In this document: piece after piece, positions 17,718-27,216 of the stretch
Numbering within the stretch: position 1 is the stretch's first letter
How the letters are laid out: the number at the start of each line of letters is the position of its first letter
Assembly: GCA_023436065.1 (NCBI GenBank)
Contig: JAEZKU010000065.1
Coordinates: 1-64,000 of the forward strand
Direction: 5' to 3'
Source: Bacillota bacterium
Lineage (GTDB): Bacteria; Bacillota; Clostridia; Lachnospirales; Lachnospiraceae
Length of the DNA: 64,000 nt
Position numbers and translations under genes: made by a program
Notes under the pieces: model-generated
Told to the model about the DNA's origin: nothing
Databases searched by the model: none
Seen by the model: the letters and a program-made list of their open reading frames with translations, nothing else

Positions 17718-17783
17718 GGAGCAACGTCACCCCATCTCGAAGTTTTTATGCATAAAAACTTCGAAATGGGGTGACGTTGCTCC
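17718..17783. repeat. 66-bp nearly perfect palindrome between convergent genes
   Basis: Arms of 33 bp (GGAGCAACGTCACCCCAT... with the mirror ...ATGGGGTGACGTTGCTCC) with a single mismatch and centre ATGCAT. It lies between the ends of the hydrogenase-like gene (+) and the hemerythrin gene (-). It could terminate both transcripts, but no long T-run follows on either side. Confidence 0.85.
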
Positions 17784-17816
17784 CTCAAAAGCTTCGTAAC
17801 CTATCAAGCCAAGAAA

Positions 17817-18209
17817 TTATTCCTGTCCGATGAGCTTATCACTTCCGATGATATGGTGAACCAACCAGTCATTCAGGTAATCAAGAAGCTCGAAAATGAC
17901 ACCCTTCTGATTCTCATCGATTTCGTTAAGGTCATAGGAAGAAACCTTTTCGATAAATTCATTGTGGGAAGCCTTCTGAGAAAAAAGTTTTTTATAACGG
18001 ATACTGATCATGTACTCTTCCTCATGCTGAAAATGTAATGCAGCATAATCCTTTAACTCATTCAATATGTCTACAATATAGTCATATTTGTCCGGTATTA
18101 ATTCATCCGTCAGGGTCTCATACGCACGGTCTGCAATTTCAAATAACTTCTGGTGCTCCAAATCAATGCTCTCAATTCCGGTACGATACTCGTCTTTAAA
18201 ACTGTACAT
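17817..18209 (-). CDS. Bacteriohemerythrin
   Basis: A 130-residue four-helix protein with the di-iron ligand pattern of the family: LEHQKLFEI (first His), HFQHEEEYM (His and Glu), SHNEFIEKV (His), and HHIIGSD near the C-terminus (His and Asp). Hemerythrins bind O2 reversibly, which in anaerobes is thought to give O2 sensing or delivery to detoxifying enzymes, and can also bind NO. It stands alone here, facing the hydrogenase-like gene. Confidence 0.93.
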   Translation of the reverse strand: MYSFKDEYRTGIESIDLEHQKLFEIADRAYETLTDELIPDKYDYIVDILNELKDYAALHFQHEEEYMISIRYKKLFSQKASHNEFIEKVSSYDLNEIDENQKGVIFELLDYLNDWLVHHIIGSDKLIGQE

Positions 18210-18268
18210 TTTATTTCCTCCTTAATGTAATGTGTTACATGGGCCTTCGGTGGATAAAAGAATAAGAA

Positions 18269-18308
18269 AAGAACTCTCAAAATTTCAAAAGAGATTTTGA
18301 GAGTTCTT
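18269..18308 (-). terminator. Terminator of the Ig-like surface protein gene
   Basis: Minus strand AAGAACTCTCAAAAT paired with its perfect complement, followed by a T-rich run, about 100 nt after the stop at 18408. Confidence 0.85.
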
Positions 18309-18407
18309 CCTCTCAAGCTGCTGTGATCAACAAGAAGTCCTGCTTTATCTCACTTCGCCCAAACTTATATAATAATTATATCAAATAGTTCCATTTTTGT
18401 ACATAGT

Positions 18408-20945
18408 CTAGTAAGACACGCCTACTGACAGCACGGAGCTCATCGTAATAACCGGATTATCGTTGGCATCTGTAATGCTATTCGAAATGATCTGGAGTCT
18501 CAATGTTGTTCCACTCGGAGGAGTATAACTGGGAGTGAGTATTACATTAATGCCACTCACTGTTATCGAACACGGAACTTCCACTCCTGTGTTCAGTATG
18601 GTAAGCTTCACGGTCATTGATCCTTTGATTTCCTCCGTAAACTTCAACTGAACAGTACCGGAGACATAACTTATTCCCGCAAATTGAGGTCTCTTATTCT
18701 CTGTCAGAGTAACACTGGTAGTATAATCTGTGATCGCCGTATAACTACCGCCATATCCCAGAATACCCGAAACCCTTACAGGTCGCTCCACAGTGTAATC
18801 AATTGCTCCATCCGGTACGGTCAGTAATACGGTAGCACCGTTTTCTTTAGAGTTCTTAATTACCTGGGCTGTTGAGATATTAACACCGGTTATTTTATAA
18901 TTGTTGACATTCTGAGCTGATACATAATCAATCATGTTCGCAAATTCTACGTAAATCTCATTCCGATTCGTAGTATTTTGATGAACCAGGAAAGGTCCCG
19001 GCAGCTCAGTCGAGGAACCATTGGTATTACTGATGACTAAGGTCCTTTGCAGGTTCTTATTCTTAAAGCCATCGGTAACGAAGCCTGCTTCAAGATTGAA
19101 GGTATAGGTACCGGGAGTTGTCATATTCGCCAATTTAAGTTGTACGATATTCTCCGGGTCTGAAGTAGTCAGCTTTGTATAATTGATATTCGTACCTAAC
19201 AATGTTTCATCTGACAGAGTCCTAAGGGAAGTGACAAATATACCGGTATTCGCTGCCAGCTGCACATTTTCCGTAAATACTAACTTCAATATATTGGTAG
19301 AAGCATCAAATTCATATGTTGTGAGACTTGGCTGTGTGGAATCAGATGTAAAATTCACAGCAAAGGTCTTTGGTGTATAGGCTGAATTATCAGTTGACAA
19401 CACATTGTAGCTGCTCCAACCCACGATAGTAACATTGATTACACCTAATAAGCTTGCATCGGAATCCGAAATTATGTAATTAACCTTTTTATTGTTATCA
19501 GAGTCTACGACACCGGTATAGGATGATCCACCGTTTACTGAAATTGTACCCGGCATCTGTGGCTGTATTCCTCTGCTAAAGGTTGCTGTTAATACATTAT
19601 ATGCTGTACGGACGATACTAATCGGTACTGCCTGCGCCTTTGGAGACGTTTCTGTACGAACGACGGTTGTATAGTAAGCGGACGGTGTCACATTACCATT
19701 CAGATCCTTGATGCCTGATAAAACAACCGTAAATGACTTGTTATAATCCGCACTGCTGATACCGGAAAGGTTCAGGGTCAGCACTTTCTTGTCTGTACTT
19801 AAAACATAATTAAGCTTATTGCTAATGATACTTAACGTAGAAGGATCAGCAGCTGAACCGCTGGATATCTGAGCATTTGAAACCTTAAAGTTCGTAATAT
19901 CAATTGCCTCAGAGAAGGTAATCTTATTGACGTAGCCTGTATCATCCAGTTCGACCGTTCTGATAATAGGAGCGGTATTATCAACATAATTTAAGGTCTT
20001 GTACCATTCCTCCATTGCGACTCCGGTCGTTGTCTTTATTCCGTTTGTGAAACTAATTGTATAAATACCATCGAACGCCTTGGATGCTGTTATCGTCAGG
20101 GTTAATCCATCCGCAGATAAGGTAGGGGTCAGAGTGCCATAATCCGACGCGGTTACATTCTTAGAATCCTTTCCAAGACCTACTACAATATTACTTGTCA
20201 GCTTACCGTTCGAATCAATTACCGTGCTCTTATCTACAGGACTGTCAAATACTACGGTGATATCGGTTGAACTGGTGATATCTGCGCTCTTAATTGCTGC
20301 CGAAGGCGACTTCACCTCGATGATGATGGAATCATCTCTGATACTGCTGGCAGCGCTAGTACTGGATGCGGATTTTACAGCTTTCACCATAAGGGTTGCA
20401 AAGCCCGGCTTAACTGCCTTTACAATACCATCCGCACTGTTTTCTACGACAATGCTATCACCCTTGCCTACATACCAGTATGCCTTATCGGTTGAATTCA
20501 ACGGAGTCAGGGCATATTCGAAATCATAGGTTGAATTAACCATCATGACATGAGCACCGTTTACAGTAGTTTCATTGGTGATATCAATCTGAGTAGCAGG
20601 TATTCTTACCGTCACCTTGCAGGTTATCGTCTTAGTTTTCTTGCTAGGATATGTAATCTTACAGCTAATCGTTGTTGTACCCGCTCCAACGCTGGTTACA
20701 ACACCTTTACTTGATACTTTTGCTACGCTTTTTTTGGAAGTAGTATATTTATACTTACTGCCCTTTACCTTGTTATTAATAACAAGCGTATAAGTATCAC
20801 CAATACCAGTAATCTCCACTTTACTCTTCTTGAATGTAGGAGTAGCTGCTGCGCTTACTGTTGTAGGGCTTGTAAGCCAGAAAAGCGGTACTGCCAGCAT
20901 CAAGGACAATAATAATGCGATTCCTTTTCGTGATTTCAATCTCAT
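18408..20945 (-). CDS. Large exported Ig-like surface protein
   Basis: An 845-residue protein with a signal peptide (1-32, cleavage near TVSAAA) and a first bacterial Ig-like (Big2-type) domain (about 35-115, with KYKYTTSKKSVAKVSSKGVVTSVGAG). A series of beta-rich Ig/fibronectin-like repeats follows (for example about 215-325 with a TSSTDITVVFDSPVD start, and others with the same F-S-E/D-N pattern in VTFSEAID, LVFTENVQL and LKFTEEIKG). It has no LPXTG motif, S-layer homology domain or C-terminal membrane helix. It is probably a structural cell-surface or S-layer-like protein; the attachment mode is unknown. It has a strong promoter and its own terminator. Confidence 0.75.
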   Translation of the reverse strand: MRLKSRKGIALLLSLMLAVPLFWLTSPTTVSAAATPTFKKSKVEITGIGDTYTLVINNKVKGSKYKYTTSKKSVAKVSSKGVVTSVGAGTTTISCKITYPSKKTKTITCKVTVRIPATQIDITNETTVNGAHVMMVNSTYDFEYALTPLNSTDKAYWYVGKGDSIVVENSADGIVKAVKPGFATLMVKAVKSASSTSAASSIRDDSIIIEVKSPSAAIKSADITSSTDITVVFDSPVDKSTVIDSNGKLTSNIVVGLGKDSKNVTASDYGTLTPTLSADGLTLTITASKAFDGIYTISFTNGIKTTTGVAMEEWYKTLNYVDNTAPIIRTVELDDTGYVNKITFSEAIDITNFKVSNAQISSGSAADPSTLSIISNKLNYVLSTDKKVLTLNLSGISSADYNKSFTVVLSGIKDLNGNVTPSAYYTTVVRTETSPKAQAVPISIVRTAYNVLTATFSRGIQPQMPGTISVNGGSSYTGVVDSDNNKKVNYIISDSDASLLGVINVTIVGWSSYNVLSTDNSAYTPKTFAVNFTSDSTQPSLTTYEFDASTNILKLVFTENVQLAANTGIFVTSLRTLSDETLLGTNINYTKLTTSDPENIVQLKLANMTTPGTYTFNLEAGFVTDGFKNKNLQRTLVISNTNGSSTELPGPFLVHQNTTNRNEIYVEFANMIDYVSAQNVNNYKITGVNISTAQVIKNSKENGATVLLTVPDGAIDYTVERPVRVSGILGYGGSYTAITDYTTSVTLTENKRPQFAGISYVSGTVQLKFTEEIKGSMTVKLTILNTGVEVPCSITVSGINVILTPSYTPPSGTTLRLQIISNSITDANDNPVITMSSVLSVGVSY

Positions 20946-20977
20946 TCTACCTGCCTCCTGATATGCATTAATATGTG

Positions 20978-21002
20978 CCCCGTTTTCTTTGATTTCGGGG
21001 CT
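20978..21002 (-). other. Hairpin in the 5' UTR of the Ig-like surface protein gene
   Basis: GCCCCG stem around a 13-nt A/T-rich loop, inside the leader about 30 nt upstream of the start. Such leader stems often stabilise mRNAs of abundant surface proteins; that role is inferred. Confidence 0.45.
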
Positions 21003-21031
21003 AGAACTTCACTTCACACTTATCACTATAT

Positions 21032-21060
21032 ATGGTATCATATCACAACTATAATGTCAA
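21032..21060 (-). promoter_or_regulatory. Promoter of the Ig-like surface protein gene
   Basis: Minus strand -35 TTGACA (21060-21055), 17-nt spacer, -10 TACCAT (21037-21032), leaving an 80-nt leader. Confidence 0.6.
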
Positions 21061-21143
21061 AATCTTGTCGGATTGTTTAATTTTTTCTTACATCCCTGTT
21101 TTTGGTGCTAAAATCCTATGCACGAATGGGTTATCCTGCCGGA

Positions 21144-22349
21144 TTATTGAATCCGGCTATTCTGATATACCCCTCTTTTTTGAAATACCCGGTCCCTGGA
21201 CATGACCTTCGTATAAACCTGTTCTACCTGTCTCGCAAATTCCTGCATGGAGTACTTCCCGACCTTCTCCAAAGCATTGCCTGAATAATCCGTCTCCTTA
21301 TCCCAAAACAGAATCTGGTCCAAGCCCTGATAAAGTCCTTCCTGATCGGTAAAGGTGTAACCGTTTCTCCCCTGGTCAAGGATATCCTCCAGGCACTTAT
21401 CCTCCCGTGCCACCACGGGAAGCCCCGACGCCATTGCTTCAATATAAGTCAGTCCCTGGGTCTCACTTTGTGACGCACTGACAAATACATCTCCGAGTCT
21501 GTAATACAGACCGATCGTATCCCAGGCTTTCGAGCCGGTAAAAATCACCTGAGAGTTCACTCCCAATCCCTGAGAGAGTTCCTGAAGCTTGCAAAGCTCG
21601 GGACCGCTTCCTACGATCACAAACTTGACATTCTTTCTGGTAGCCATATATTCCGGCATAGCCCTAAGAATTTCTTCAATATTCTTCTCCTGGGATACCC
21701 GTCCGATGTAAATCAGAACCTTATCCTCTTTTTGAATTCCATATTTATTTCTAAGCTCCTCGACCTCTTCCCTCGAATAATTATCCCTGTCAAATTTACT
21801 CAAATCAATCCCGGTAGGAACGATGGAAATATCTTTATGAACACTATAAGTCATCAGCAGCTTCTTCGTCTTTTCCGTCGGTACGATTACCTGCTCCACC
21901 GTGTTGCAGCAAAGCTTGGTATAGGTCCTGGCAAATGCTTTGGCCCTCCTGTCCAATGCCTTGAAGTGGGTCAGATAATGGGTATAGTCCTCGTATATTG
22001 TATGATAGGTGTGGACGATGGGGAGCTTCAGCTCCTTAGCCATAATACGTCCGAAAATACCAAGAGAGAATTCCGTATGGGTATGGATGATATCCAGCTT
22101 CAGCTTCTTTATAATATGGGCAAGCTTCGGATGATAGAAGAGACCTACCCTTCGTTCTGTGATAAAAACAAATGGAATACTGGGAACACGGTATACATTA
22201 TGCTCCTGCTCGGGTGCTCCGGGTGTAGTCGTCGTAAAAACATAAACATTATGTCCCCGTTTCTCTAGCTCCTTCTTTAGTAGATATATTGAGGTTGCAA
22301 CCCCGTTGATTTCAGGGTAATAGGTCTCCGAAAATAAGCCAACATTCAT
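21144..22349 (-). CDS. GT4-family glycosyltransferase (diacylglycerol glucosyltransferase type)
   Basis: A 401-residue retaining GT-B glycosyltransferase. The N-terminal domain starts MNVGLFSETYYPEINGVATS and has HTHTEFSLGIFG; the C-terminal donor domain has IYIGRVSQEKNIEEIL and the E-x7-E region SETQGLTYIEAMASGLPVV. The pattern is close to enzymes that transfer glucose to diacylglycerol to make membrane glycolipids and lipoteichoic acid anchors. The substrate is inferred from family resemblance. It is a single gene with no obvious partner. Confidence 0.82.
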   Translation of the reverse strand: MNVGLFSETYYPEINGVATSIYLLKKELEKRGHNVYVFTTTTPGAPEQEHNVYRVPSIPFVFITERRVGLFYHPKLAHIIKKLKLDIIHTHTEFSLGIFGRIMAKELKLPIVHTYHTIYEDYTHYLTHFKALDRRAKAFARTYTKLCCNTVEQVIVPTEKTKKLLMTYSVHKDISIVPTGIDLSKFDRDNYSREEVEELRNKYGIQKEDKVLIYIGRVSQEKNIEEILRAMPEYMATRKNVKFVIVGSGPELCKLQELSQGLGVNSQVIFTGSKAWDTIGLYYRLGDVFVSASQSETQGLTYIEAMASGLPVVAREDKCLEDILDQGRNGYTFTDQEGLYQGLDQILFWDKETDYSGNALEKVGKYSMQEFARQVEQVYTKVMSRDRVFQKRGVYQNSRIQ

Positions 22350-22533
22350 TTCAAACTCCCTGCCTTTCCCTTATTTACACAGCCCATTTCATAATAATGT
22401 ATTTAAAATAAAATGTAAAGTTAGGATTAGCAATATTTTCAAATATATCGAATTTTTGCTTTATTTTTTTATAAATTCGAATTATAATGGGATAATAGTA
22501 TATAAATATAAAATACGAAAGGAGGATTACTGA

Positions 22534-22818
22534 ATGAAGAAATTTGGTAAATTCATATTTGGGACGATTACTCTGGCATCCATCGCAGCTGGTGCTTATT
22601 ATTTCTATAAGAACTATATTAAGAAGGATACATCCGATGATTTTGATGATTTTGAGGATGATTTTGAAGATTTTGATGATTTTGATACTGAGGAAGAGGA
22701 AACCGAAAAGGATTCCAGAGGCTATGTATCAATTAACCTAAGTCCTGAGGAAGAAAAATCAGAGCCTGTCGAAGCTGCACCGGAGCAACCCGCAGAAGAT
22801 ACTGAGGATGATCACTAA
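22534..22818 (+). CDS. Small acidic single-span membrane protein
   Basis: A 94-residue protein with a basic start (MKKFGKFIFG), one membrane helix (about 7-25), then a cytoplasmic or exported tail dominated by Asp, Glu and Phe in the repeating form DDFDDFEDDFEDF (about 35-55) and a second Glu-rich part. GGAGG lies 7 nt before the ATG. No homologue or function is known to me. The same type of short acidic anchor protein is common in Lachnospiraceae. Confidence 0.7.
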   Translation: MKKFGKFIFGTITLASIAAGAYYFYKNYIKKDTSDDFDDFEDDFEDFDDFDTEEEETEKDSRGYVSINLSPEEEKSEPVEAAPEQPAEDTEDDH

Positions 22819-22856
22819 ACAGATTTTTAAAGAAGCTAATTAAAAATAATACAACC

Positions 22857-22934
22857 AATAGAAAAGAAGAACCGACATTCCCATACCTGATAGCTCGTTA
22901 TCAGATACGGAAATGTCGGCTCTTCTTTTCTATT
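22857..22934. terminator. Bidirectional long terminator hairpin
   Basis: Imperfect 36-bp stem starting AATAGAAAAGAAGA and ending TCTTCTTTTCTATT, located between the convergent acidic-protein gene (+) and the anti-sigma-like gene (-). The T-rich arms on both sides fit termination in both directions. Confidence 0.75.
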
Positions 22935-22999
22935 TATTGCTACACTTTTAAAATATCACTTTCTGTATAATTCTAAGCAGTCCCTATTCTCGAATTACA

Positions 23000-24031
23000 T
23001 TACTCGCTATACTCCTGCAGAAAGGCTTCGATATCCTGCTTTAGAAGGGTTTCATTATCAGGGTAATACACGTTTTCCGTTATACTATCTCCCTGTATGC
23101 ATTTGACAACCAGATTCGGTCCCAGATACATGGTATATAAAGCCTGTGTGCCCGGATTCTTCATCTCAACCGTATAGTCCTGCCCGTCTGCTGCCACCAG
23201 CCCATCACCTGTAAACTGATGCGTGTCCATAACCAGATAAAACGCCTGGATATCCTCCAATGCAGTCAGCGTGATGGAGATCCCCTCCTTATTATTTGAA
23301 ATTGTAATATATTCTGCCTCCTCCGGTGTAGGAAGAAAGATACTCCGGAAGGTATAGGTTACGGCAGTTGCCTCTGCCCCGCGAAGGGTGGTGCTAAATT
23401 CATGAGTCTTGGTATCCTCATTCGGTATCATAGTGATCAGGGTCTCCCCTTCTGCTTCTTCCTGTCCGTTGCTATTGGCAATACCGTCTGAATTCGCTGA
23501 TGTACCATAGCCCTCATCTGCAGAGTTCTCAGCAGTGATCGTATATTCGGAAGCCTCTAGGGATGCTGTCAGATCCGACTCCTTAGCAGCTGTATCAGCT
23601 TCCGACTTCGCTGCTGCCGGTGCCTCCATTGCCGCATTAGTATTCGCTTCTTCTGTAGCAGCCTGATCCATCATCAGATTTGCTTCCGGAGCTGCATTAT
23701 CCATGGAAGTAGTTTCATTTTTTACTACAGGCATCTGTTTTATTACATTATAGCCAACGACTACAAGAATCAATGCTGCTGCAACACCTGCAAAGCTTCG
23801 TACGTAGCGGTTCCAGGGTACGATTTTTGTTCCGAACTTATCCTCACCCTTAGATGCACCATGCTCTTCTCTTTGTGCCTGCTGCTCTTTGATTGCGGTC
23901 AGAGTCCTTTGAAACAGTTCCTCCGAGACACTGACGCCTTCTAAATCAAGAGAAGTATTCAGATGTGATTTGATATTCATATCATCGTATTCCGTCTTCA
24001 TATCATTATTCCTATTACCGTTATAGCTCAT
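23000..24031 (-). CDS. Anti-sigma-factor-like membrane protein
   Basis: A 343-residue protein with a cytoplasmic N-terminal part (about 1-75), one membrane helix (about 77-97, VRSFAGVAAALILVVVGYNVI), an Ala/Glu-rich low-complexity stretch (about 110-200) and an extracellular folded domain (about 205-343). It overlaps the ECF sigma gene by 11 bp, the usual arrangement for a membrane anti-sigma factor that holds the sigma until a signal arrives. No zinc-binding HxxxCxxC motif is visible. The function is inferred from the arrangement. Confidence 0.7.
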   Translation of the reverse strand: MSYNGNRNNDMKTEYDDMNIKSHLNTSLDLEGVSVSEELFQRTLTAIKEQQAQREEHGASKGEDKFGTKIVPWNRYVRSFAGVAAALILVVVGYNVIKQMPVVKNETTSMDNAAPEANLMMDQAATEEANTNAAMEAPAAAKSEADTAAKESDLTASLEASEYTITAENSADEGYGTSANSDGIANSNGQEEAEGETLITMIPNEDTKTHEFSTTLRGAEATAVTYTFRSIFLPTPEEAEYITISNNKEGISITLTALEDIQAFYLVMDTHQFTGDGLVAADGQDYTVEMKNPGTQALYTMYLGPNLVVKCIQGDSITENVYYPDNETLLKQDIEAFLQEYSE

Positions 24032-24569
24032 CTGAAATCCTCCCTTCTAACATGGATTTTAGCTTCAACCGGGCTCGTGACAATCTGCTTTTTGCAGTTC
24101 CTTCAGCAATATCCAACGCCTGCGCTGCTTCCGTAATTGTCATTTCCTGAAAATAAACACATAGTACAACATCCTTATATTTTGCCGGTAAAGAAAGAAC
24201 TGTTTTCTTTATCAATTCTCTCGTATCCTTTTTCTCAACATCGTCGTAATCTGTCTCACTGACAATCGCATCCTCCTGGTATTCCATCATCGGTACTACC
24301 CGCCGGTTCCAAGCGCTCTTTAGATAGTCCTTACAGGTATTGATGGTAATTCGGATAATCCAGGTCTTAATGCTGGAATTGCCTTCGAAGGTTGCCAGTT
24401 TCTGATTGACTTTGATAAAGACATCCTGAAAAATGTCCTCCGCGGTATGAATATCTTTGACATACATGTAAGCCGTTCGCAGCACATCATTGCCATATTG
24501 CCTCATTAGGGTCTCTATATCATACTCCGGTACTTTCTCCAGGAGATCCTTGGGTGTATCCATCTGCAT
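24021..24569 (-). CDS. ECF-type RNA polymerase sigma factor
   Basis: A 182-residue protein with sigma region 2 (about 20-90, TAEDIFQDVFIKV) and region 4 (about 120-175, LSLPAKYKDVVLCVYFQEMTITEAAQAL ... GTAKSRLSRARLKLK), with no regions 1 or 3. Two adjacent ATG codons (24569, 24563) could serve as start. It is followed by its probable anti-sigma gene with an 11-bp overlap. It probably responds to an envelope stress. Confidence 0.92.
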   Translation of the reverse strand: MQMDTPKDLLEKVPEYDIETLMRQYGNDVLRTAYMYVKDIHTAEDIFQDVFIKVNQKLATFEGNSSIKTWIIRITINTCKDYLKSAWNRRVVPMMEYQEDAIVSETDYDDVEKKDTRELIKKTVLSLPAKYKDVVLCVYFQEMTITEAAQALDIAEGTAKSRLSRARLKLKSMLEGRISDEL

Positions 24570-24638
24570 CCTAATATCCCCCTATACTATACCTTATTAT
24601 TGTCGTCTGTCGCATAACTTCCTGCATAGCTAAAATAT

Positions 24639-24667
24639 AGTATACATGTAACCCTAGACGATGTAAA
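24639..24667 (-). promoter_or_regulatory. Promoter of the ECF sigma/anti-sigma pair
   Basis: Minus strand -35 TTTACA (24667-24662), 17-nt spacer, -10 TATACT (24644-24639). This looks SigA-dependent; a separate self-recognised promoter was not found. Confidence 0.6.
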
Positions 24668-24780
24668 TGATAAAATTGGATGCATTACGAACTATCTTTC
24701 CTTTCTTAACTATTAGACGCTATGATAAAAAAAAGCGTTCCATAAAAACAAACGGAATATGTATGAAAAAAATGTAAATT

Positions 24781-24899
24781 CATGAAGAAGAGGCTCTTTT
24801 ATAAATTATTAAATAGAAAGAGAACAGACCAGCTTCCCTCACACATGCTAATCCATTCTCTTTCTGCTCAGACGTTATTTAAAGAGCCTCTTCTTCATG
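24781..24899. repeat. 119-bp long hairpin downstream of the ABC exporter gene
   Basis: The outer 19 bp (CATGAAGAAGAGGCTCTTT) pair perfectly. A second paired block (AGAAAGAGAA region) lies further in and the apex is loose. On the minus strand the element is followed by ATTTACATTTTTTT, so it may terminate the exporter transcript. Confidence 0.8.
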
Positions 24900-24932
24900 C
24901 TCTATGTATTTCTTACCTATTCCGATTATACC

Positions 24933-26684
24933 TCACTCATCTCTCTTTTTCTCGTAGGTCATACGATAGAGCCCTGCGTAAATGCCATTTTGGGCAAGCA
25001 GCTGATCATGGGTACCGCTCTCCTTGATGCCTTCTTCCGTCAGTACCAGAATCTTCTTCGCGTTTTTGATGGTTGACAATCTGTGTGCAATCACAAAGGT
25101 TGTTCTGTTCTTCGCCAGCTTCTCTAAGGAATCCTGAACCACCTTTTCGCTTTCATTGTCCAAGGAGGAGGTTGCTTCATCAAAGATCAGGATCGGAGGG
25201 TTCTTTAAGAACACTCTGGCGATACTGAGTCGTTGCTTCTGCCCTCCTGACAGTTTAATACCTCGTTGACCGATATAGGTATTGTAGCCATCCGGCAATT
25301 CTGATATAAACTCATGGGCATTGGCATTCTTCGCAGCCTCTATGATCTCTTCCTCTGTAGCCTCCGGTTTACCGTATCGGATGTTATCCATGACGGTTCC
25401 GGCGAACAGATAAACCTCCTGCTGTACGACACCGATATTCCTTCTCAGAGATTTGATTGTGATATCTCGTATATCCTTGCCATCTATGGTAATACTGCCG
25501 TCGGATACCTCATAAAATCTGGGAATCAGACTGCACATCGTCGTCTTGCCAACACCGGAGGAACCAACCAGTGCTATATAATCTCCGGCTTCCACCGTCA
25601 TGCTGATGTTGTGGAATACCTCGGAGGCGGTATCATTGTATTTGAATGCTACCCTGTCAAACACGATTCTGCCTTCAACCTGCTTTAACTCCACAGCATG
25701 CGGTCTGTCCCGGATATCCGGCATGATCATCAGAATATCATAAAACCGTTCAAAGCCGGTAATGCCGTTCTGAAAGCTTTCCGTAAAATTAATCAGCTTC
25801 TTCACGGGATCAATCAGCGTATTAATATATAGCAGAAAGGTTAACAGGTCACTGATCCCGATAATTCCCTTCGTAATGAAAAGGCTGCCCCCCGCAATCA
25901 TAGCCACGTTAATCAGGGCTGTAAACAGACCGAGACCGGAGTGAAAAGCCGCCATATTCCAGTAGCTGTTACGTTTACTGTCAACAAAACGGGAATTACT
26001 CTGGTTAAATTTATCGAGTTCCATATCTTCATTGGCAAAGGATTTGACCACACGGATTCCGGACAGATTATCCTCTACCTGAGCATTAATCTCGGCAATC
26101 CTCTCCCGGTTCTTTCGAAAGGCCTTATTCATCTTTCCTCTCATATAATAGGCAAAGACAAACATCGGCGGCAGAAAAGCAAACACCAGTAAAGTCAGAG
26201 GCAGGTTGATCCTGATTAGTATAACAAAGGCACCTACCATCTTGATTGCAGAGATCACGATATCCTCAGGACCGTGATGGCACAGCTCTGAGATATCAAA
26301 CAGGTCATTGGTTATCCTGGACATCAACTGACCGGTCTTCTGATTATCATAATAGTTAAAGGACAGCTTCTGAAAATGCTCGAACAGATCATTACGCATG
26401 GAGTATTCCATCCGTGCCCCCATGATATGTCCCTTATAGGCAATGAAGTAATTACTTACAAATTCTAATATTGCCAGCCCAACCATGACAAAAATCATCC
26501 GAAGAATGAGCGGTGCCGCCTGGTCCATCTCATACTTGGCTAAAATATCATTTGTAATATATCTGACAATCATCGGAATAACCAGAGATATTCCGGCTGC
26601 AATCAGTGCAAAGAACATATCCGCAAAGAAAAGTCCCAAATGCGGCTTGTAATAGGATAATAATTTTTTCGTCCGGTTACTCAT
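24933..26684 (-). CDS. ABC exporter, fused membrane and ATPase domains
   Basis: A 583-residue half-transporter of the multidrug/lipid exporter type. Six membrane helices span about residues 15-310. The ATPase domain has Walker A GSSGVGKTT, signature LSGGQKQR, Walker B ILIFDEATSSLD and the switch His in IAHRLSTI. It probably works as a homodimer, since no partner gene is adjacent. I use ATG 26684 (MSNRTKK) with AGGTGG upstream, rather than a GTG three codons earlier. The substrate is unknown. Confidence 0.92.
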   Translation of the reverse strand: MSNRTKKLLSYYKPHLGLFFADMFFALIAAGISLVIPMIVRYITNDILAKYEMDQAAPLILRMIFVMVGLAILEFVSNYFIAYKGHIMGARMEYSMRNDLFEHFQKLSFNYYDNQKTGQLMSRITNDLFDISELCHHGPEDIVISAIKMVGAFVILIRINLPLTLLVFAFLPPMFVFAYYMRGKMNKAFRKNRERIAEINAQVEDNLSGIRVVKSFANEDMELDKFNQSNSRFVDSKRNSYWNMAAFHSGLGLFTALINVAMIAGGSLFITKGIIGISDLLTFLLYINTLIDPVKKLINFTESFQNGITGFERFYDILMIMPDIRDRPHAVELKQVEGRIVFDRVAFKYNDTASEVFHNISMTVEAGDYIALVGSSGVGKTTMCSLIPRFYEVSDGSITIDGKDIRDITIKSLRRNIGVVQQEVYLFAGTVMDNIRYGKPEATEEEIIEAAKNANAHEFISELPDGYNTYIGQRGIKLSGGQKQRLSIARVFLKNPPILIFDEATSSLDNESEKVVQDSLEKLAKNRTTFVIAHRLSTIKNAKKILVLTEEGIKESGTHDQLLAQNGIYAGLYRMTYEKKRDE

Positions 26685-26719
26685 CTTTCCCACCTTTCTA
26701 ACTAGATCCTAATACCCCC

Positions 26720-27145
26720 TTATGATAGTTCCGACAAGTCGTTCTCCGTGTACACCTTGATCCCGTGCTTCATTAATAAATCTGCCGCCCTGCCGCTTCC
26801 GTCTATCAATGTCCCTGAAAATGTCCCGTCATAGATCTTCCCACAGCCGCAGGAAGGACTTTTTGCTTTCAGGATTGCTTTCGTAATCCCAAGTGCCTTG
26901 GCGATTGCAAGGGTCCTTTCCGCTCCCAGTTCAAATTCCGCAGAACAGTCCCGCCCTTCTTTATTGATCACCTTATCTCCACAGATTTCACAGCTTACTC
27001 TTGGTGTAGTCAGCCCACCTAACTGTTCGGGACACACAGGGACAGCCTCTCCACGATTCACCAGTTCTATAATCGGCTGAACCTCCTTGCTTTTCCCGTC
27101 GAATCTGCACGGAGCTCCTGCCAGACACGCACTTACCAGATACAT
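26720..27145 (-). CDS. DUF523-family protein
   Basis: A 141-residue protein of the conserved DUF523 family, with MYLVSACLAGAPCRFDGKSK at the start, CPEQLGGLTTPR, and the cysteine-rich ILKAKSPSCGCGKIYDGTF block. The conserved Cys residues suggest metal or cluster binding. Its biochemical role is unknown. It lies 35 nt upstream of the ABC exporter gene on the same strand. Confidence 0.9.
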   Translation of the reverse strand: MYLVSACLAGAPCRFDGKSKEVQPIIELVNRGEAVPVCPEQLGGLTTPRVSCEICGDKVINKEGRDCSAEFELGAERTLAIAKALGITKAILKAKSPSCGCGKIYDGTFSGTLIDGSGRAADLLMKHGIKVYTENDLSELS

Positions 27146-27216
27146 AGCTTACTCCTCCTATTCTTATGTCACTGAATAATAATAAATAGTTAATATTATA
27201 AGGGTTATTTGCGAAA

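Larger units (their letters stand above)
24570..24932. other. 363-bp intergenic region between sigma and ABC genes
   Basis: Contains the sigma-gene promoter (24639-24667) and a 119-bp long hairpin (24781-24899) after the ABC gene. The part between them is AT-rich without a recognisable motif, and no gene is visible. Confidence 0.7.
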
